From: Methanocorpusculum sp. MCE
GTDB taxonomy: Archaea > Halobacteriota > Methanomicrobia > Methanomicrobiales > Methanocorpusculaceae
DNA length: 30,537 bases
Assembly (NCBI GenBank): GCA_003315675.1
Contig: NIZU01000109.1
Location: forward strand, 1 to 30,537
Reading direction: 5' to 3'
Part shown: positions 7,950 to 15,489 of the stretch, piece after piece
How the letters are laid out: the number at the start of each line of letters is the position of its first letter
Position numbering within the stretch: position 1 is the stretch's first letter
Notes under the pieces: generated by a model
Seen by the model: only the letters and a program-made list of their open reading frames with translations
What the model was told of the DNA's origin: nothing
Databases searched by the model: none
Translations under genes and position numbers: made by a program

Positions 7950-8471
7950 AAGATATGCGGGATCACTACGGTAAGGGATGCTTTAATTGCGGAAGAAGAA
8001 GGGGCCGATGCTATCGGAATAGTCGTCTGTTCGGATTCGAAACGTTCGGTTCCGGTCAGCCGGGCAAGAGCAATATTCGCCGCCCTTCGTCCGAACACCG
8101 AGAAGATCTGCGTTACCAACACCCAAAGTCAAAGCGATCTGGAACTCATCCTCTCCCTCAAACCCACAGCCATTCAGATTCCCCAGAATCTGAAAGTTCC
8201 GGCAGGAGTCGGAACAAAAATTTACCGTGTGGCGTCGGGAGAGATCGGCATCCCTGAGAAATGCGATGCAGTCGTGATCGATCAGAGCTGCGGTCGTGGA
8301 ATCGTGTACGACCGGAGTTATGCTGAAAAAGTAGTCGAAAAGTCTGCTGTTCCCGTGATACTTTCCGGCGGCCTGACGCCCGATAATGTTGGAGACGCCA
8401 TCAGAGATCTTCGTCTGTATGCCGTCGACGTCTCATCCGGCGTTGAAAAGTCAAAGGGAATCAAAGACTGA
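7941..8471 (+). CDS. trpF: Phosphoribosylanthranilate isomerase, C-terminus cut by frameshift
   Basis: TrpF performs the Amadori rearrangement of phosphoribosylanthranilate. General base Cys6 lies in MRVKICGIT, general acid Asp114 in VVIDQSCGRG, and the phosphate-binding LSGGLTPDN and AVDVSSGVE blocks are present. The protein ends at residue 176, after KSKGIKD, at UGA 8469-8471. In the neighbouring frame the bases that follow read KKMREFIEICRRPAV and stop at 8516-8518, overlapping the trpB ATG. That is the expected TrpF C-terminal helix, so one base has probably been lost just before 8471. About 15 residues of the last helix are missing, which may destabilise the barrel. If repaired, the gene would be 7941-8518 and about 192 residues long. 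Confidence 0.85.
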   Translation: MRVKICGITTVRDALIAEEEGADAIGIVVCSDSKRSVPVSRARAIFAALRPNTEKICVTNTQSQSDLELILSLKPTAIQIPQNLKVPAGVGTKIYRVASGEIGIPEKCDAVVIDQSCGRGIVYDRSYAEKVVEKSAVPVILSGGLTPDNVGDAIRDLRLYAVDVSSGVEKSKGIKD

Positions 8472-8514
8472 AAAAAATGCGGGAATTTATAGAGATTTGC
8501 AGGAGACCAGCAGT

Positions 8515-9695
8515 ATGAAAGAAAAAACAGGATATTACGGTGAGTTTGGCGGACGATTCGTCCCCGAAACACTCATGGCGGCTCTCTACGAGCTGGACGG
8601 CGCGTATCACAGATTAAAAGACGACCCGAGATTCAAGGCTGAACTCAACTCGTATCTGACGGAGTTTGCCGGACGCGAGACGCCCCTTACGTTCTGCAGG
8701 AATATGTCCGAGCACTGCGGGTGTAAGGTCTATCTCAAGCGTGAGGATCTTGTTCACGGCGGGGCGCATAAACTCAATAATACTCTTGGGCAGGCCCTGC
8801 TTGCAAAAGCCATGGGAAAAAAAAACGTCTGATTGCAGAGACCGGAGCCGGACAGCACGGCGTTGCAACGGCAATTGCCGGAGCGGCGCTCAATCTGCCT
8901 GTCGAAGTGTTTATGGGCGAGGAAGACTGCGAGAGACAGAAACTGAATGTATTCAGAATGGAACTCATGGGGGCCAAGGTTCATCCCGTCAGTTCCGGAA
9001 CGAAGACACTGAAGGATGCAACCAACGAGGCATTGCGCGAATGGTCAAAGACCGTTGACTACTCCCACTACCTGATTGGCTCGGTCGTGGGTCCTCATCC
9101 CTTCCCTATGATCGTCAGGGATTTCCAGTCGGTCATTGGTGAGGAGACCAGACGTCAGTGTCTTCTTAAGGAAGTCCGGCTTCCGGATACGCTTGTTGCC
9201 TGTGTCGGCGGCGGCTCGAATGCTATCGGCATGTTTTATCCTATGCTGAATGACGACGTCCGGATGGTCGGCGTGGAGGCAGGAGGACGCGCCCTTACTC
9301 CCGGAAATAACGGGGCGACGCTGAACACCGGCAGTCCCGGGGTTCTGCACGGAGCTCTCTCCTATCTGACACAGAATGAGGATGGACAGGTCGGCGTGAC
9401 GCATTCCATCTCGGCAGGACTCGACTATCCAGGGGTCGGGCCCGAGCACAGTATGCTCAAAGAGATGAACCGTGTCGAGTATTCCTATGTGATGGATGAC
9501 GAGGTCCTTGAGGCCTTCTCCTATCTTTCGCGAACGGAAGGGATTATTCCTGCTCTCGAATCGGCCCATGCGGTATCGTATGTTCTGAAAAACAGGGATG
9601 ACTTCGATCGTGACGATATCGTGGTCATATGCTTATCCAGAAGAGGAGATAAAGATGTCTCATCGGTTTCAAAGAGGTTCGGAGGTGAGGAGTAA
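8515..9695 (+). pseudogene. trpB: Tryptophan synthase beta subunit, frameshifted at a 9-A run
   Basis: TrpB condenses indole with serine using PLP. ATG 8515 follows AGGAG at 8501-8505 and gives MKEKTGYYGEFGGRFVPET, the canonical N-terminus. The PLP lysine is Lys86 in HGGAHKLNN. After MGKK (from codon 100) nine A at 8817-8825 throw the frame out, producing a stop at 8830-8832. The next frame continues at once with RLIAETGAGQHGVATA, the PLP phosphate-binding GGGSNAIGMF and the C-terminal SRRGDKD to 9695. The net shift equals one missing or two extra bases. The repaired length is 392-393 residues, normal for TrpB1. Without slippage the product is a 105-residue fragment. The stop shares its A with the trpA start (TAATG). 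Confidence 0.9.
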
Positions 9696-10444
9696 TGCCG
9701 GAAAAATCTGGAAAAGAGCGGGTTGCAGCAGCGTTTGCAAAGCCAGGTTTTGTCGGATATACCGTTGCCGGAGATCCGAATCTGTCTGATTCGATCGAGA
9801 TCGCGAAAGCGTTGATCGACGGAGGCTGCGATGTTTTGGAATTGGGCGTTCCCTTTTCCGATCCCGTGGCCGACGGAGGCGTGATCCAGAGTGCGGACAA
9901 TCGGGCGATTAATGCCGGCATTACAACAGACGGCGTGTTTGAGATCGTGAGAGCGGTTCGAAGCTACTCGGACGTTCCGATCGTGTTTCTGGTCTACTGC
10001 AATATCGTCTTCCGCCGCGGTATCAATCGGTTCTATGATGAGGCAAAGGAGGCCGGTGTCGACGGGATGCTGATCGTCGATATGCCCCCGGAAGAAATTG
10101 AGCCTGCCCTGAAAGCTTCAGAGCGGACCGGGATCGCACAGATATTTCTGGTGACGGAGACGACATCTGACGAGCGGCTCGATATGATCGTCAGGCTAGC
10201 TTCCGGCTTCATCTATCTGGTCTCCTCTCTTGGCGTTACTGGAAAGCGTGCCGAGATCTCGAAAAATACCTTCCCGCTTCTCGAACGCGTCAAAGCGCGG
10301 ACCAAAATACCCGTGGCAGTCGGCTTTGGCATCTCAGAGCCGGTTCATGCTGCCGAGATCGTCCGTCATGGTGCGGATGGGGTTATTGTTGGAAGTGCTA
10401 TCGTTGCAAAGATTGAGGATGAAGCGGATAAACGCGGGATATGA
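9695..10444 (+). CDS. trpA: Tryptophan synthase alpha subunit
   Basis: TrpA cleaves indole-3-glycerol phosphate and channels indole to TrpB. The catalytic pair Glu49 (LELGVPFSDP) and Asp60 (PVADG) falls at the canonical positions. Phosphate-binding blocks VGFGISEP and DGVIVGSAIV are also present. The 249-residue length is slightly short; the last helix ends abruptly at DEADKRGI, some 10-15 residues before the usual end. I cannot show a lesion there from the neighbouring frames. ATG 9695 overlaps the trpB stop, and GGAGGTGAGG (9681-9690) inside trpB is its ribosome binding site. It is the last gene of the operon. Its frame is open although its obligate partner trpB is broken. Confidence 0.93.
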   Translation: MPEKSGKERVAAAFAKPGFVGYTVAGDPNLSDSIEIAKALIDGGCDVLELGVPFSDPVADGGVIQSADNRAINAGITTDGVFEIVRAVRSYSDVPIVFLVYCNIVFRRGINRFYDEAKEAGVDGMLIVDMPPEEIEPALKASERTGIAQIFLVTETTSDERLDMIVRLASGFIYLVSSLGVTGKRAEISKNTFPLLERVKARTKIPVAVGFGISEPVHAAEIVRHGADGVIVGSAIVAKIEDEADKRGI

Positions 10445-10479
10445 CCTTCAGTTTACCGAAATCTCTGTTGGAACTCCCA

Positions 10480-10497
10480 CTTATTTTTATTTTAGTA
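10480..10497 (+). promoter_or_regulatory. TATA-type promoter before the reductase gene
   Basis: TTATTTTTATTTTAGTA lies about 20-35 bases before GTG 10516, and no Shine-Dalgarno sequence precedes the GTG. The spacing fits a leaderless or near-leaderless archaeal transcript, separating this gene from the trp operon. Confidence 0.5.
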
Positions 10498-10515
10498 TGA
10501 CCAACTGAATCATAC

Positions 10516-11661
10516 GTGTCTGATGTCATTATCATAGGGGGCGGACCAGCCGGTTCGACCGCCGCCCGGATATGTGCCAAAGCAGGTCTTTCCACGCGGG
10601 TTCTTGAGGAACATGCCTTTATAGGGTATCCTGTCCAGTGTGCCGGTCTCCTTTCGAATAATGCCTTTGCCGAGTGCGCAGTGTCGGACCGGTCCGTGTA
10701 TAATAGGGTCCGTGGAGCGAAAATCTGCGGCTCGGAGGGTCATTCCATTTCTTTCGATGCAAAAACGACGAAGGCCTATGTTGTTGACAGAGGCAGGCTT
10801 GATCACGAGATCGCCGTTCGTGCTGCGGAGGCAGGCGCTGAATTTTCTCTCAAGACATGTGTCACAAAGATCAATCCTGGAAAAAAAATCATTCATACTG
10901 CCGGCGGGGAGGAAATTCCCTATTCTATTCTGGTTGCAGCAGACGGCCCGCGGAGCGTTGCTGCCCGGAGTCTGGGGATCCCGCCGTCGCCCTGTATTTA
11001 TTCTGGGATTCAGGCCGAAGTTCCGTGGAACGGAGATCCTTCGCTTGTAGAACTTCACCCAAATGCCGCTCCCGAATTTTTTGCCTGGGTCATTCCCTTG
11101 TCGGAGAAAAGAGCCCGCGTTGGTCTTTGCGGAATGAAAAATGTACCTGACCTTTTTGCAAAATTTCTCGCCCGGTTTCCAGGAAGCACCATCCACTCGG
11201 TAACGGGCACGATTCCAATGGGTATCCGGCGTAAAACGTTTGGGTCGGGCTGCATGCTTATCGGAGATGCCGCAGGTTTTCCAAAACCGACATCCGGCGG
11301 TGGGGTGTATACAGGGATTCGCTCTGCCCGGTTTGCTGCCGAGACCGCAGTCAAATCAATGGAGGCAGGAGACACGACGGATGCATTTCTTTCAGCATAT
11401 GAAACCCTCTGGCGCGGTGATTTTGGTCGTGAACTTGATATGGGTCTGAAGGCTCTGGAATTCCGCCGGAACCTGGATTCTGAGGATATCGATGCGGCGA
11501 TCGATGCAATGAATACTTCGGAGATTCTTGATCTGATCGTTCGTTACGGCGATATGGATCGGCCTTCCGATCTGCTGAAGAGACTTATGATGAAGCCCTC
11601 TTTGTATGGAACATTCGGCAGAGTCGGGGTCAAAGGAGGTCTTAGATCGATGTTCGGGTAA
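10516..11661 (+). CDS. Geranylgeranyl reductase-family FAD oxidoreductase
   Basis: This 381-residue flavoprotein belongs to the geranylgeranyl reductase family, which in archaea saturates the isoprenoid chains of membrane lipids. The N-terminal FAD-binding Rossmann motif reads VIIIGGGPAGSTAA (residues 4-17). YPVQCAGLLS near residue 38 is the family-typical active-site Cys region, VAADGPRS follows around 135-145, and GCMLIGDAAGFPKPTSGGG around 250 is the second FAD contact. GTG 10516 is the start because nothing upstream in frame is supported. Methanogens often carry several paralogues, and this one could act on lipids or on another prenylated substrate, so I give no symbol. It stands alone between the trp operon and the ECF pair. 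Confidence 0.88.
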   Translation: MSDVIIIGGGPAGSTAARICAKAGLSTRVLEEHAFIGYPVQCAGLLSNNAFAECAVSDRSVYNRVRGAKICGSEGHSISFDAKTTKAYVVDRGRLDHEIAVRAAEAGAEFSLKTCVTKINPGKKIIHTAGGEEIPYSILVAADGPRSVAARSLGIPPSPCIYSGIQAEVPWNGDPSLVELHPNAAPEFFAWVIPLSEKRARVGLCGMKNVPDLFAKFLARFPGSTIHSVTGTIPMGIRRKTFGSGCMLIGDAAGFPKPTSGGGVYTGIRSARFAAETAVKSMEAGDTTDAFLSAYETLWRGDFGRELDMGLKALEFRRNLDSEDIDAAIDAMNTSEILDLIVRYGDMDRPSDLLKRLMMKPSLYGTFGRVGVKGGLRSMFG

Positions 11662-11699
11662 TCCATTTCGTGAATTCCCTATCTGAAGTTTAGAATCTT

Positions 11700-11740
11700 T
11701 TGCAGGCAGTTTTTGGCCTGTTTTCTCCCGTTTTTCCCCC
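11700..11740 (+). terminator. T-rich terminator after the reductase
   Basis: AGGC-AGTTTTTG-GCCT followed by GTTTTCTCCCGTTTTTCCCCC gives a short hairpin and repeated T tracts 45-80 bases after the stop, typical of archaeal termination. The remaining bases to 11800 hold TTTATG about 30 bases before the next ATG, which fits a leaderless promoter for the ATPase gene. Confidence 0.5.
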
Positions 11741-11800
11741 GTCTTCCGTAATACCAATGCTACCATCTTTATGCCCTCAAAGCATACATAAATCATTACA

Positions 11801-12733
11801 ATGCACCTCATTGAAACCCGGGACCTCTGTTATTCATACAGCACATCCAAAGAGCCGGTATTAAACAATATCAACTTCATTGCCGGTAGAAAACAGCGGA
11901 TCGCGGTTCTCGGCCCCAACGGAGCCGGAAAGAGTACGCTTTTCCGTCATTTGAACGGCATTCTCAAACCGAAATCGGGGTCGGTTTTGATTAGGGGCGA
12001 GCCTATCACCAAAGCAAACATCCATGAGGTGCGGAAGTTTGTCGGTCTCGTTTTTCAAAATCCGGATGATCAGGTATTTTCAACAACCGTTGAGCAGGAC
12101 ATCGCTTTTGGTCCCTGCAATCTCGGGCTTGACGAGGAAACCATTGCCCACCGCGTTGATTCTGTTGTCCATATGCTTGGTCTCGAAGATCTGCGAAGCC
12201 GGGCTCCCCACCACCTTTCCGGCGGGGAAAAAAAGCGCGTGGCTATTGCAGGAGTGCTTGCCATGGAACCCCAGGTTCTCATCCTTGATGAGCCGACCGC
12301 CAGTCTGGATCCCCAGGGGGTTAAAGAGCTCTTCAGTTTCCTGAACGCTCTTCCCGAAACATACGGATTCACGGTTATCTACTCCACGCATCAGGTTGAG
12401 CTGGTCCCGGAGATGGCAGACTGTGTCTACGTCATGGAAAAGGGGGAGATCACCGGATACGGGACTCCTCAGGAGATATTCCTTCAGGACGATCTGCTGG
12501 CACGTGCCCACCTGGAACTTCCGGCTCTTCCAAGACTCATCAGGGCCCTTCAGGCGCAGGGAATCAACGTCGAATCGGCCTACACGTATCAGGATGCTGA
12601 AGATGCTTTCATGAAAGCATTTGGAAAGGAGCCTCTCCCCCGGGAAAAAAAGGAGATTCCCGTTCATTCTGATTTGGAACATATGTGTGATCATCAGCAC
12701 GGCCATCCTCATCCCCATTTTCACCAAGAATGA
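11801..12733 (+). CDS. ECF-type ABC transporter ATPase with His-rich tail (CbiO/EcfA-like)
   Basis: This 310-residue ATPase energises uptake of a metal ion or vitamin. Walker A is GPNGAGKST (38-46), the Q-loop is FQNPDDQVF, a hallmark of ECF/CbiO ATPases, the signature is LSGGEKKR near 140, and Walker B is VLILDEPTASLDP. Beyond residue 225 there is a C-terminal extension, ending in a tail with seven His and one Cys in the last 17 residues (HMCDHQHGHPHPHFHQE). Such a tail points to nickel or cobalt handling. The stop overlaps the permease start (ATGA). No substrate-binding CbiM/CbiN or other S-component lies nearby, so the substrate is not fixed by context. Ni/Co is my preferred guess, since methanogens need both. 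Confidence 0.88.
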   Translation: MHLIETRDLCYSYSTSKEPVLNNINFIAGRKQRIAVLGPNGAGKSTLFRHLNGILKPKSGSVLIRGEPITKANIHEVRKFVGLVFQNPDDQVFSTTVEQDIAFGPCNLGLDEETIAHRVDSVVHMLGLEDLRSRAPHHLSGGEKKRVAIAGVLAMEPQVLILDEPTASLDPQGVKELFSFLNALPETYGFTVIYSTHQVELVPEMADCVYVMEKGEITGYGTPQEIFLQDDLLARAHLELPALPRLIRALQAQGINVESAYTYQDAEDAFMKAFGKEPLPREKKEIPVHSDLEHMCDHQHGHPHPHFHQE

Positions 12734-13575
12734 CGCTCATTGATGAACTCTTTGATATCGAACACGAGGCGTACCGGAAAAGCCCGGTCCATTCAATGGA
12801 TGGCCGAGTCAAACTCATCCTTTGTCTTCTGGGTTTATTGGTAACGATCATTCTGCCCTACGTCAGGATAGGTGATCAGATTATTCCCTGGCCCCAGCTC
12901 TTTGCTCTCCTCGTGATTTATATGCTCTTTTGGTGTCTCTACATCCTTTCGGGCGCCTCAATCAGATACTATCTTGTCCGGCTTCTACTCATCATGCCGT
13001 TTGGATTGTTCTTCATTATTCTCCAGCCGTTCTTTGGAAATCCGTATTATGATCTGTATCATGTTCTGTTCTCTTTCCCTCTGGGGGTGAATGTATACTG
13101 GGAGTCGCTCATCTTCGGGTTCTCGCTTTTTGCGAAATTCGTTATTTCCCTGTCGTTCATCATTCTTCTGTCCGCAACGACAACAATGCAGGGAATGCTT
13201 GAGGCCGCTTCCCGCCTCCATGTTCCAAGACTCTTCATCACGGTCATGAGTCTCACCGTCCGCTATATCTTCGTCTTCGCACTGGTTTTCCAGAAAATTC
13301 AGTCGGCATTTGCCTGCAAATGTTTCACCTGGTCCGATCGTCATCTTCCTCTTGCGTATCGGCTTCGCGTGATCGGCAATGCTGCAGGTTCCTTATTTAT
13401 CCGTGCCATAGATCAGGGAGAACGAACCTACGTCTCGATGTGCTGCCGGGGATATGCGGCCGACTCCTCGATGCATTTTCCAAAGAAACCTCTGGCATTT
13501 GCCGAGTGGATTTTCCTCCTATTCGGGATTGGTTATCTCTTTTTGTTTCCAGCATTGGTGTATATGATTTTTTAA
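12730..13575 (+). CDS. ECF transporter transmembrane T-component (CbiQ/EcfT-like)
   Basis: This 281-residue integral membrane protein has about six hydrophobic segments: residues 30-45, 55-75, 85-105, 125-145, 165-185 and 255-280. The cytoplasmic coupling region carries ASRLHVPR and, later, GERTYVSMCCRGY. These correspond to the two Arg-Gly-type coupling helices of EcfT/CbiQ that dock onto the ATPases. It is translationally coupled to the ATPase gene through ATGA. With that ATPase it forms the energising module of an ECF transporter. No S-component is present before the next unit, so it may be a shared module or use a distant CbiM. The frame is complete and undamaged. Confidence 0.85.
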   Translation: MTLIDELFDIEHEAYRKSPVHSMDGRVKLILCLLGLLVTIILPYVRIGDQIIPWPQLFALLVIYMLFWCLYILSGASIRYYLVRLLLIMPFGLFFIILQPFFGNPYYDLYHVLFSFPLGVNVYWESLIFGFSLFAKFVISLSFIILLSATTTMQGMLEAASRLHVPRLFITVMSLTVRYIFVFALVFQKIQSAFACKCFTWSDRHLPLAYRLRVIGNAAGSLFIRAIDQGERTYVSMCCRGYAADSSMHFPKKPLAFAEWIFLLFGIGYLFLFPALVYMIF

Positions 13576-13740
13576 TGCGTGTTTGATGTCCCGCATTGGA
13601 TTTCAAGGATTTTGCGGGCGATGTCCGGCGCGCATATGATTAACGTGCGCAAGTGTCCGCGCTCTTGTTTCAACACCGCAAAACTCCTCATATACGACGT
13701 TTTTTATCGATTTTACCGGATTTCATTCGTCCCCTTCACA

Positions 13741-13750
13741 AAAGTATTTA
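13741..13750 (+). promoter_or_regulatory. TATA box for the structured RNA / 37-residue protein unit
   Basis: AAAGTATTTA, preceded by more A, lies about 25-30 bases before the beginning of the structured region (about 13770-13776). There is no gene between the permease stop at 13575 and this site. The stretch 13576-13740 shows only unsupported short frames. Confidence 0.45.
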
Positions 13751-13774
13751 CAGTGAGAAATGAACAAGAAAAAT

Positions 13775-13910
13775 AGGAAGTTCCACAGGATTTAGGCGAC
13801 GTGGGTTAACTTACACCTGGGAGCCGGATAGGGGGTCTGACCAGCCCCTGAATGCTGCAGTCATTGAGATAAATGAGGTGCCGGGAAGACGGGAATCGTC
13901 TCGCCATGGA
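13775..13910 (+). ncRNA. Candidate structured leader or small RNA
   Basis: About 130 non-coding bases can fold into several helices by eye. CACC (13814-13817) pairs with GGTG (13877-13880) and encloses two hairpins: AGGGG 13830-13834 with CCCCT 13845-13849, and TCATT 13861-13865 with AATGA 13872-13876. A third hairpin follows, AGACG 13887-13891 with CGTCT 13897-13901 around GGAAT. The stretch is G+C-rich compared with its flanks, follows a TATA box and precedes a small gene by about 70 bases. I tested it against tRNA, 5S rRNA, SRP RNA, RNase P RNA and the common riboswitches from memory and found no match. It could be a riboswitch-like leader or an independent RNA. Function unknown. Confidence 0.45.
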
Positions 13911-13978
13911 AATTTATTCAACAACAGGTAGCCAGACTATTTGCGTAATCACTCACTAAAAACCGAGGTGAAAACCAA

Positions 13979-14092
13979 ATGCAGAACAAACCTATGGCAG
14001 GCAAAAAGGACGCAGCACCTGTTAAATCAGACGCAGCCCCGAAAGCAGCCCCAGCACGCGACGCACCTTCAAAGAAAGGAAACCGCAAGTAA
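13979..14092 (+). CDS. 37-residue Lys/Ala/Pro-rich basic protein, unrecognised
   Basis: This short gene begins at ATG 13979 with GAGGTG at 13965-13970, 8 bases upstream, and ends at TAA 14090-14092. The protein begins MQNKPMAGKKDAAPVK and ends APSKKGNRK. It is strongly basic, rich in Ala, Lys and Pro, lacks any aromatic or Cys residue and is predicted to be disordered. It contains repeated DAAP/KAAP/DAP-like units. A good ribosome binding site, an upstream structured region and a strong hairpin downstream support real expression. The composition suggests nucleic-acid or ribosome binding, similar in style to histone tails, but I recognise no family and do not assign a function. Confidence 0.6.
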   Translation: MQNKPMAGKKDAAPVKSDAAPKAAPARDAPSKKGNRK

Positions 14093-14132
14093 TGCGGTCT
14101 CTTTCCTGAAGGAAAAAATAGTTGAACATACC

Positions 14133-14165
14133 CTTATGTGAAGCGGGCACCCCGTTTCACATAAG
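14133..14165. terminator. 15-bp hairpin terminator between convergent genes
   Basis: CTTATGTGAAGCGGG (14133-14147) and CCCGTTTCACATAAG (14151-14165) pair over all 15 positions, with one G-U pair, around a CAC loop. It lies 40 bases after the 37-residue gene and 63 bases beyond the end of the converging minus-strand activase gene, so it probably serves as terminator or transcript-end stabiliser for one or both. Confidence 0.65.
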
Positions 14166-14228
14166 CTCGCCTGCATTCAGAACATAAACTGTATGCTCTT
14201 TTTTCTTGTAAACGTCTTATCTTTTTGA

Positions 14229-15488
14229 TTACTCCCGCTTTGCGTTGGCCAGCATAAGTTTGATCCGGTTTTCCTGATTGATCCTGGTTGCCCCAGGATC
14301 ATAATCCACGGCAACAATATTCGAGTCCGGGAAATCGACTTTCAGTTTTCTCATCATTCCATTTCCTGCTACATGGTTCGGCAGACATCCAAACGGCTGT
14401 GTACAGACGATGTTCGGGGTGCCGGTATGTATAAGTTCCAGCATCTCTGCAGTAAGAAGCCACCCCTCTCCCATTTTGTTTCCGTATCCGAGATATCCTT
14501 TGATGAGTTTCTGCAGATCGGCAAAGGATCCCATGGCACGAAACGTACCCTCTTCTTTTATCACGCCGATCATGATATTCTGGCAGCTCTCAATATATCG
14601 CTGGGCGACCCCGATTGCGAATTTTTTCAGCTTGCTTCCACCGTACAGATCCACATCCACATAGCGGTTGTTGAATTTGAACAGCATGAAGTCAGTAATC
14701 CCCGGCACGATCACTTCCACGCCTTCGCCGGTTAGGAAATCCTCGAGATTGTTGTTTCCAAGCGGAGCGTACTTGATATAAATCTCGCCGACGATACCGA
14801 CCCTGATCTTCTTTTCTTTGCTTTTTGGGATCGCTGCAAACTCGCGGGTTATCTTTTCCATATATCTTTTCATCTGTCCGCGGCTCATTCCCTTTCCGTG
14901 AACGAAAAGGTCGACGAGATCATCGGTCCATGTCGAGATCAGGACATCGGTTGCCCCCTTCTCCAGCTCATACGGTCTGCATTGATTGCCGAGATGAACC
15001 AGAAGATCCCCGTACATCATCCCATAGATCATCCGGCGGCCGACCGAAAAGGGGATTTTAAACCCGGGATTCTTTTCAAGACCCGAAAGATTGATCGAGA
15101 TAACCGGAATATACTCTAAGCCCGCTTTTTTGAGCGCTTTTCTGAGCAGGTGGATGTAGTTTGAGGCCCGGCATCCCCCTCCGGTCTGGCTGATGAGGAG
15201 GGCCACTTTGTGCGGATCGTATCTTCCGCTTTGGACCGCTTCGATCAGTTGGCCGATGACGAGAAGGGCCGGATAACAGGTGTCATTGTGCACATATTTC
15301 AGCCCAGTCTCTACGATCTCCCGGTTGGTAGATGTCAGAATCTCGATTCTGTATCCTTCGAGTTCGATGATCCTTTTCAAAAGATGGAACATCACCGGAA
15401 GCATCTGGGGCATGAGGATCGTGTATTCATGCTTCATCTCCTCGGTAAAGAGGAGCCGCCCGGTCTCGTCGTATATCAGTTCAGCCAT
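14229..15488 (-). CDS. Acyl-CoA dehydratase activase-related protein, C-terminal-type subunit
   Basis: This 419-residue protein matches the C-terminal third of the large (about 1400-residue) 2-hydroxyacyl-CoA dehydratase activase-related proteins of anaerobes. Conserved Cys-containing blocks include NDTCYPALLVIGQ, SQTGGGCRASNYI and TQPFGCLPNHVAGNG, which probably ligate an Fe-S cluster, and the end has VDYDPGATRINQENR. The ATG lies one base after the stop of the upstream 981-residue gene, so the two are co-translated. Together they total 1400 residues, the length of the fused form, so this looks like a natural split rather than a lesion. The substrate enzyme in methanogens is unknown; no dehydratase genes adjoin. 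Confidence 0.8.
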   Translation of the reverse strand: MAELIYDETGRLLFTEEMKHEYTILMPQMLPVMFHLLKRIIELEGYRIEILTSTNREIVETGLKYVHNDTCYPALLVIGQLIEAVQSGRYDPHKVALLISQTGGGCRASNYIHLLRKALKKAGLEYIPVISINLSGLEKNPGFKIPFSVGRRMIYGMMYGDLLVHLGNQCRPYELEKGATDVLISTWTDDLVDLFVHGKGMSRGQMKRYMEKITREFAAIPKSKEKKIRVGIVGEIYIKYAPLGNNNLEDFLTGEGVEVIVPGITDFMLFKFNNRYVDVDLYGGSKLKKFAIGVAQRYIESCQNIMIGVIKEEGTFRAMGSFADLQKLIKGYLGYGNKMGEGWLLTAEMLELIHTGTPNIVCTQPFGCLPNHVAGNGMMRKLKVDFPDSNIVAVDYDPGATRINQENRIKLMLANAKRE

Positions 15489-15489
15489 C

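Noticed and set aside
7184..8257. A natural 357-residue TrpC fusion protein
   Set aside because: The extra residues are the shadow of trpF in another frame and are rich in Arg, Ser and Gly. A one-base repair gives a normal end.
13579..13776. 65-residue frame after the ECF permease
   Set aside because: It has no ribosome binding site or family features and runs over the TATA box of the following unit.
13775..13910. tRNA, 5S rRNA, SRP RNA or RNase P RNA
   Set aside because: The T-loop motif, the 5S core, the SRP helix 8 motif and the RNase P conserved core are all absent.
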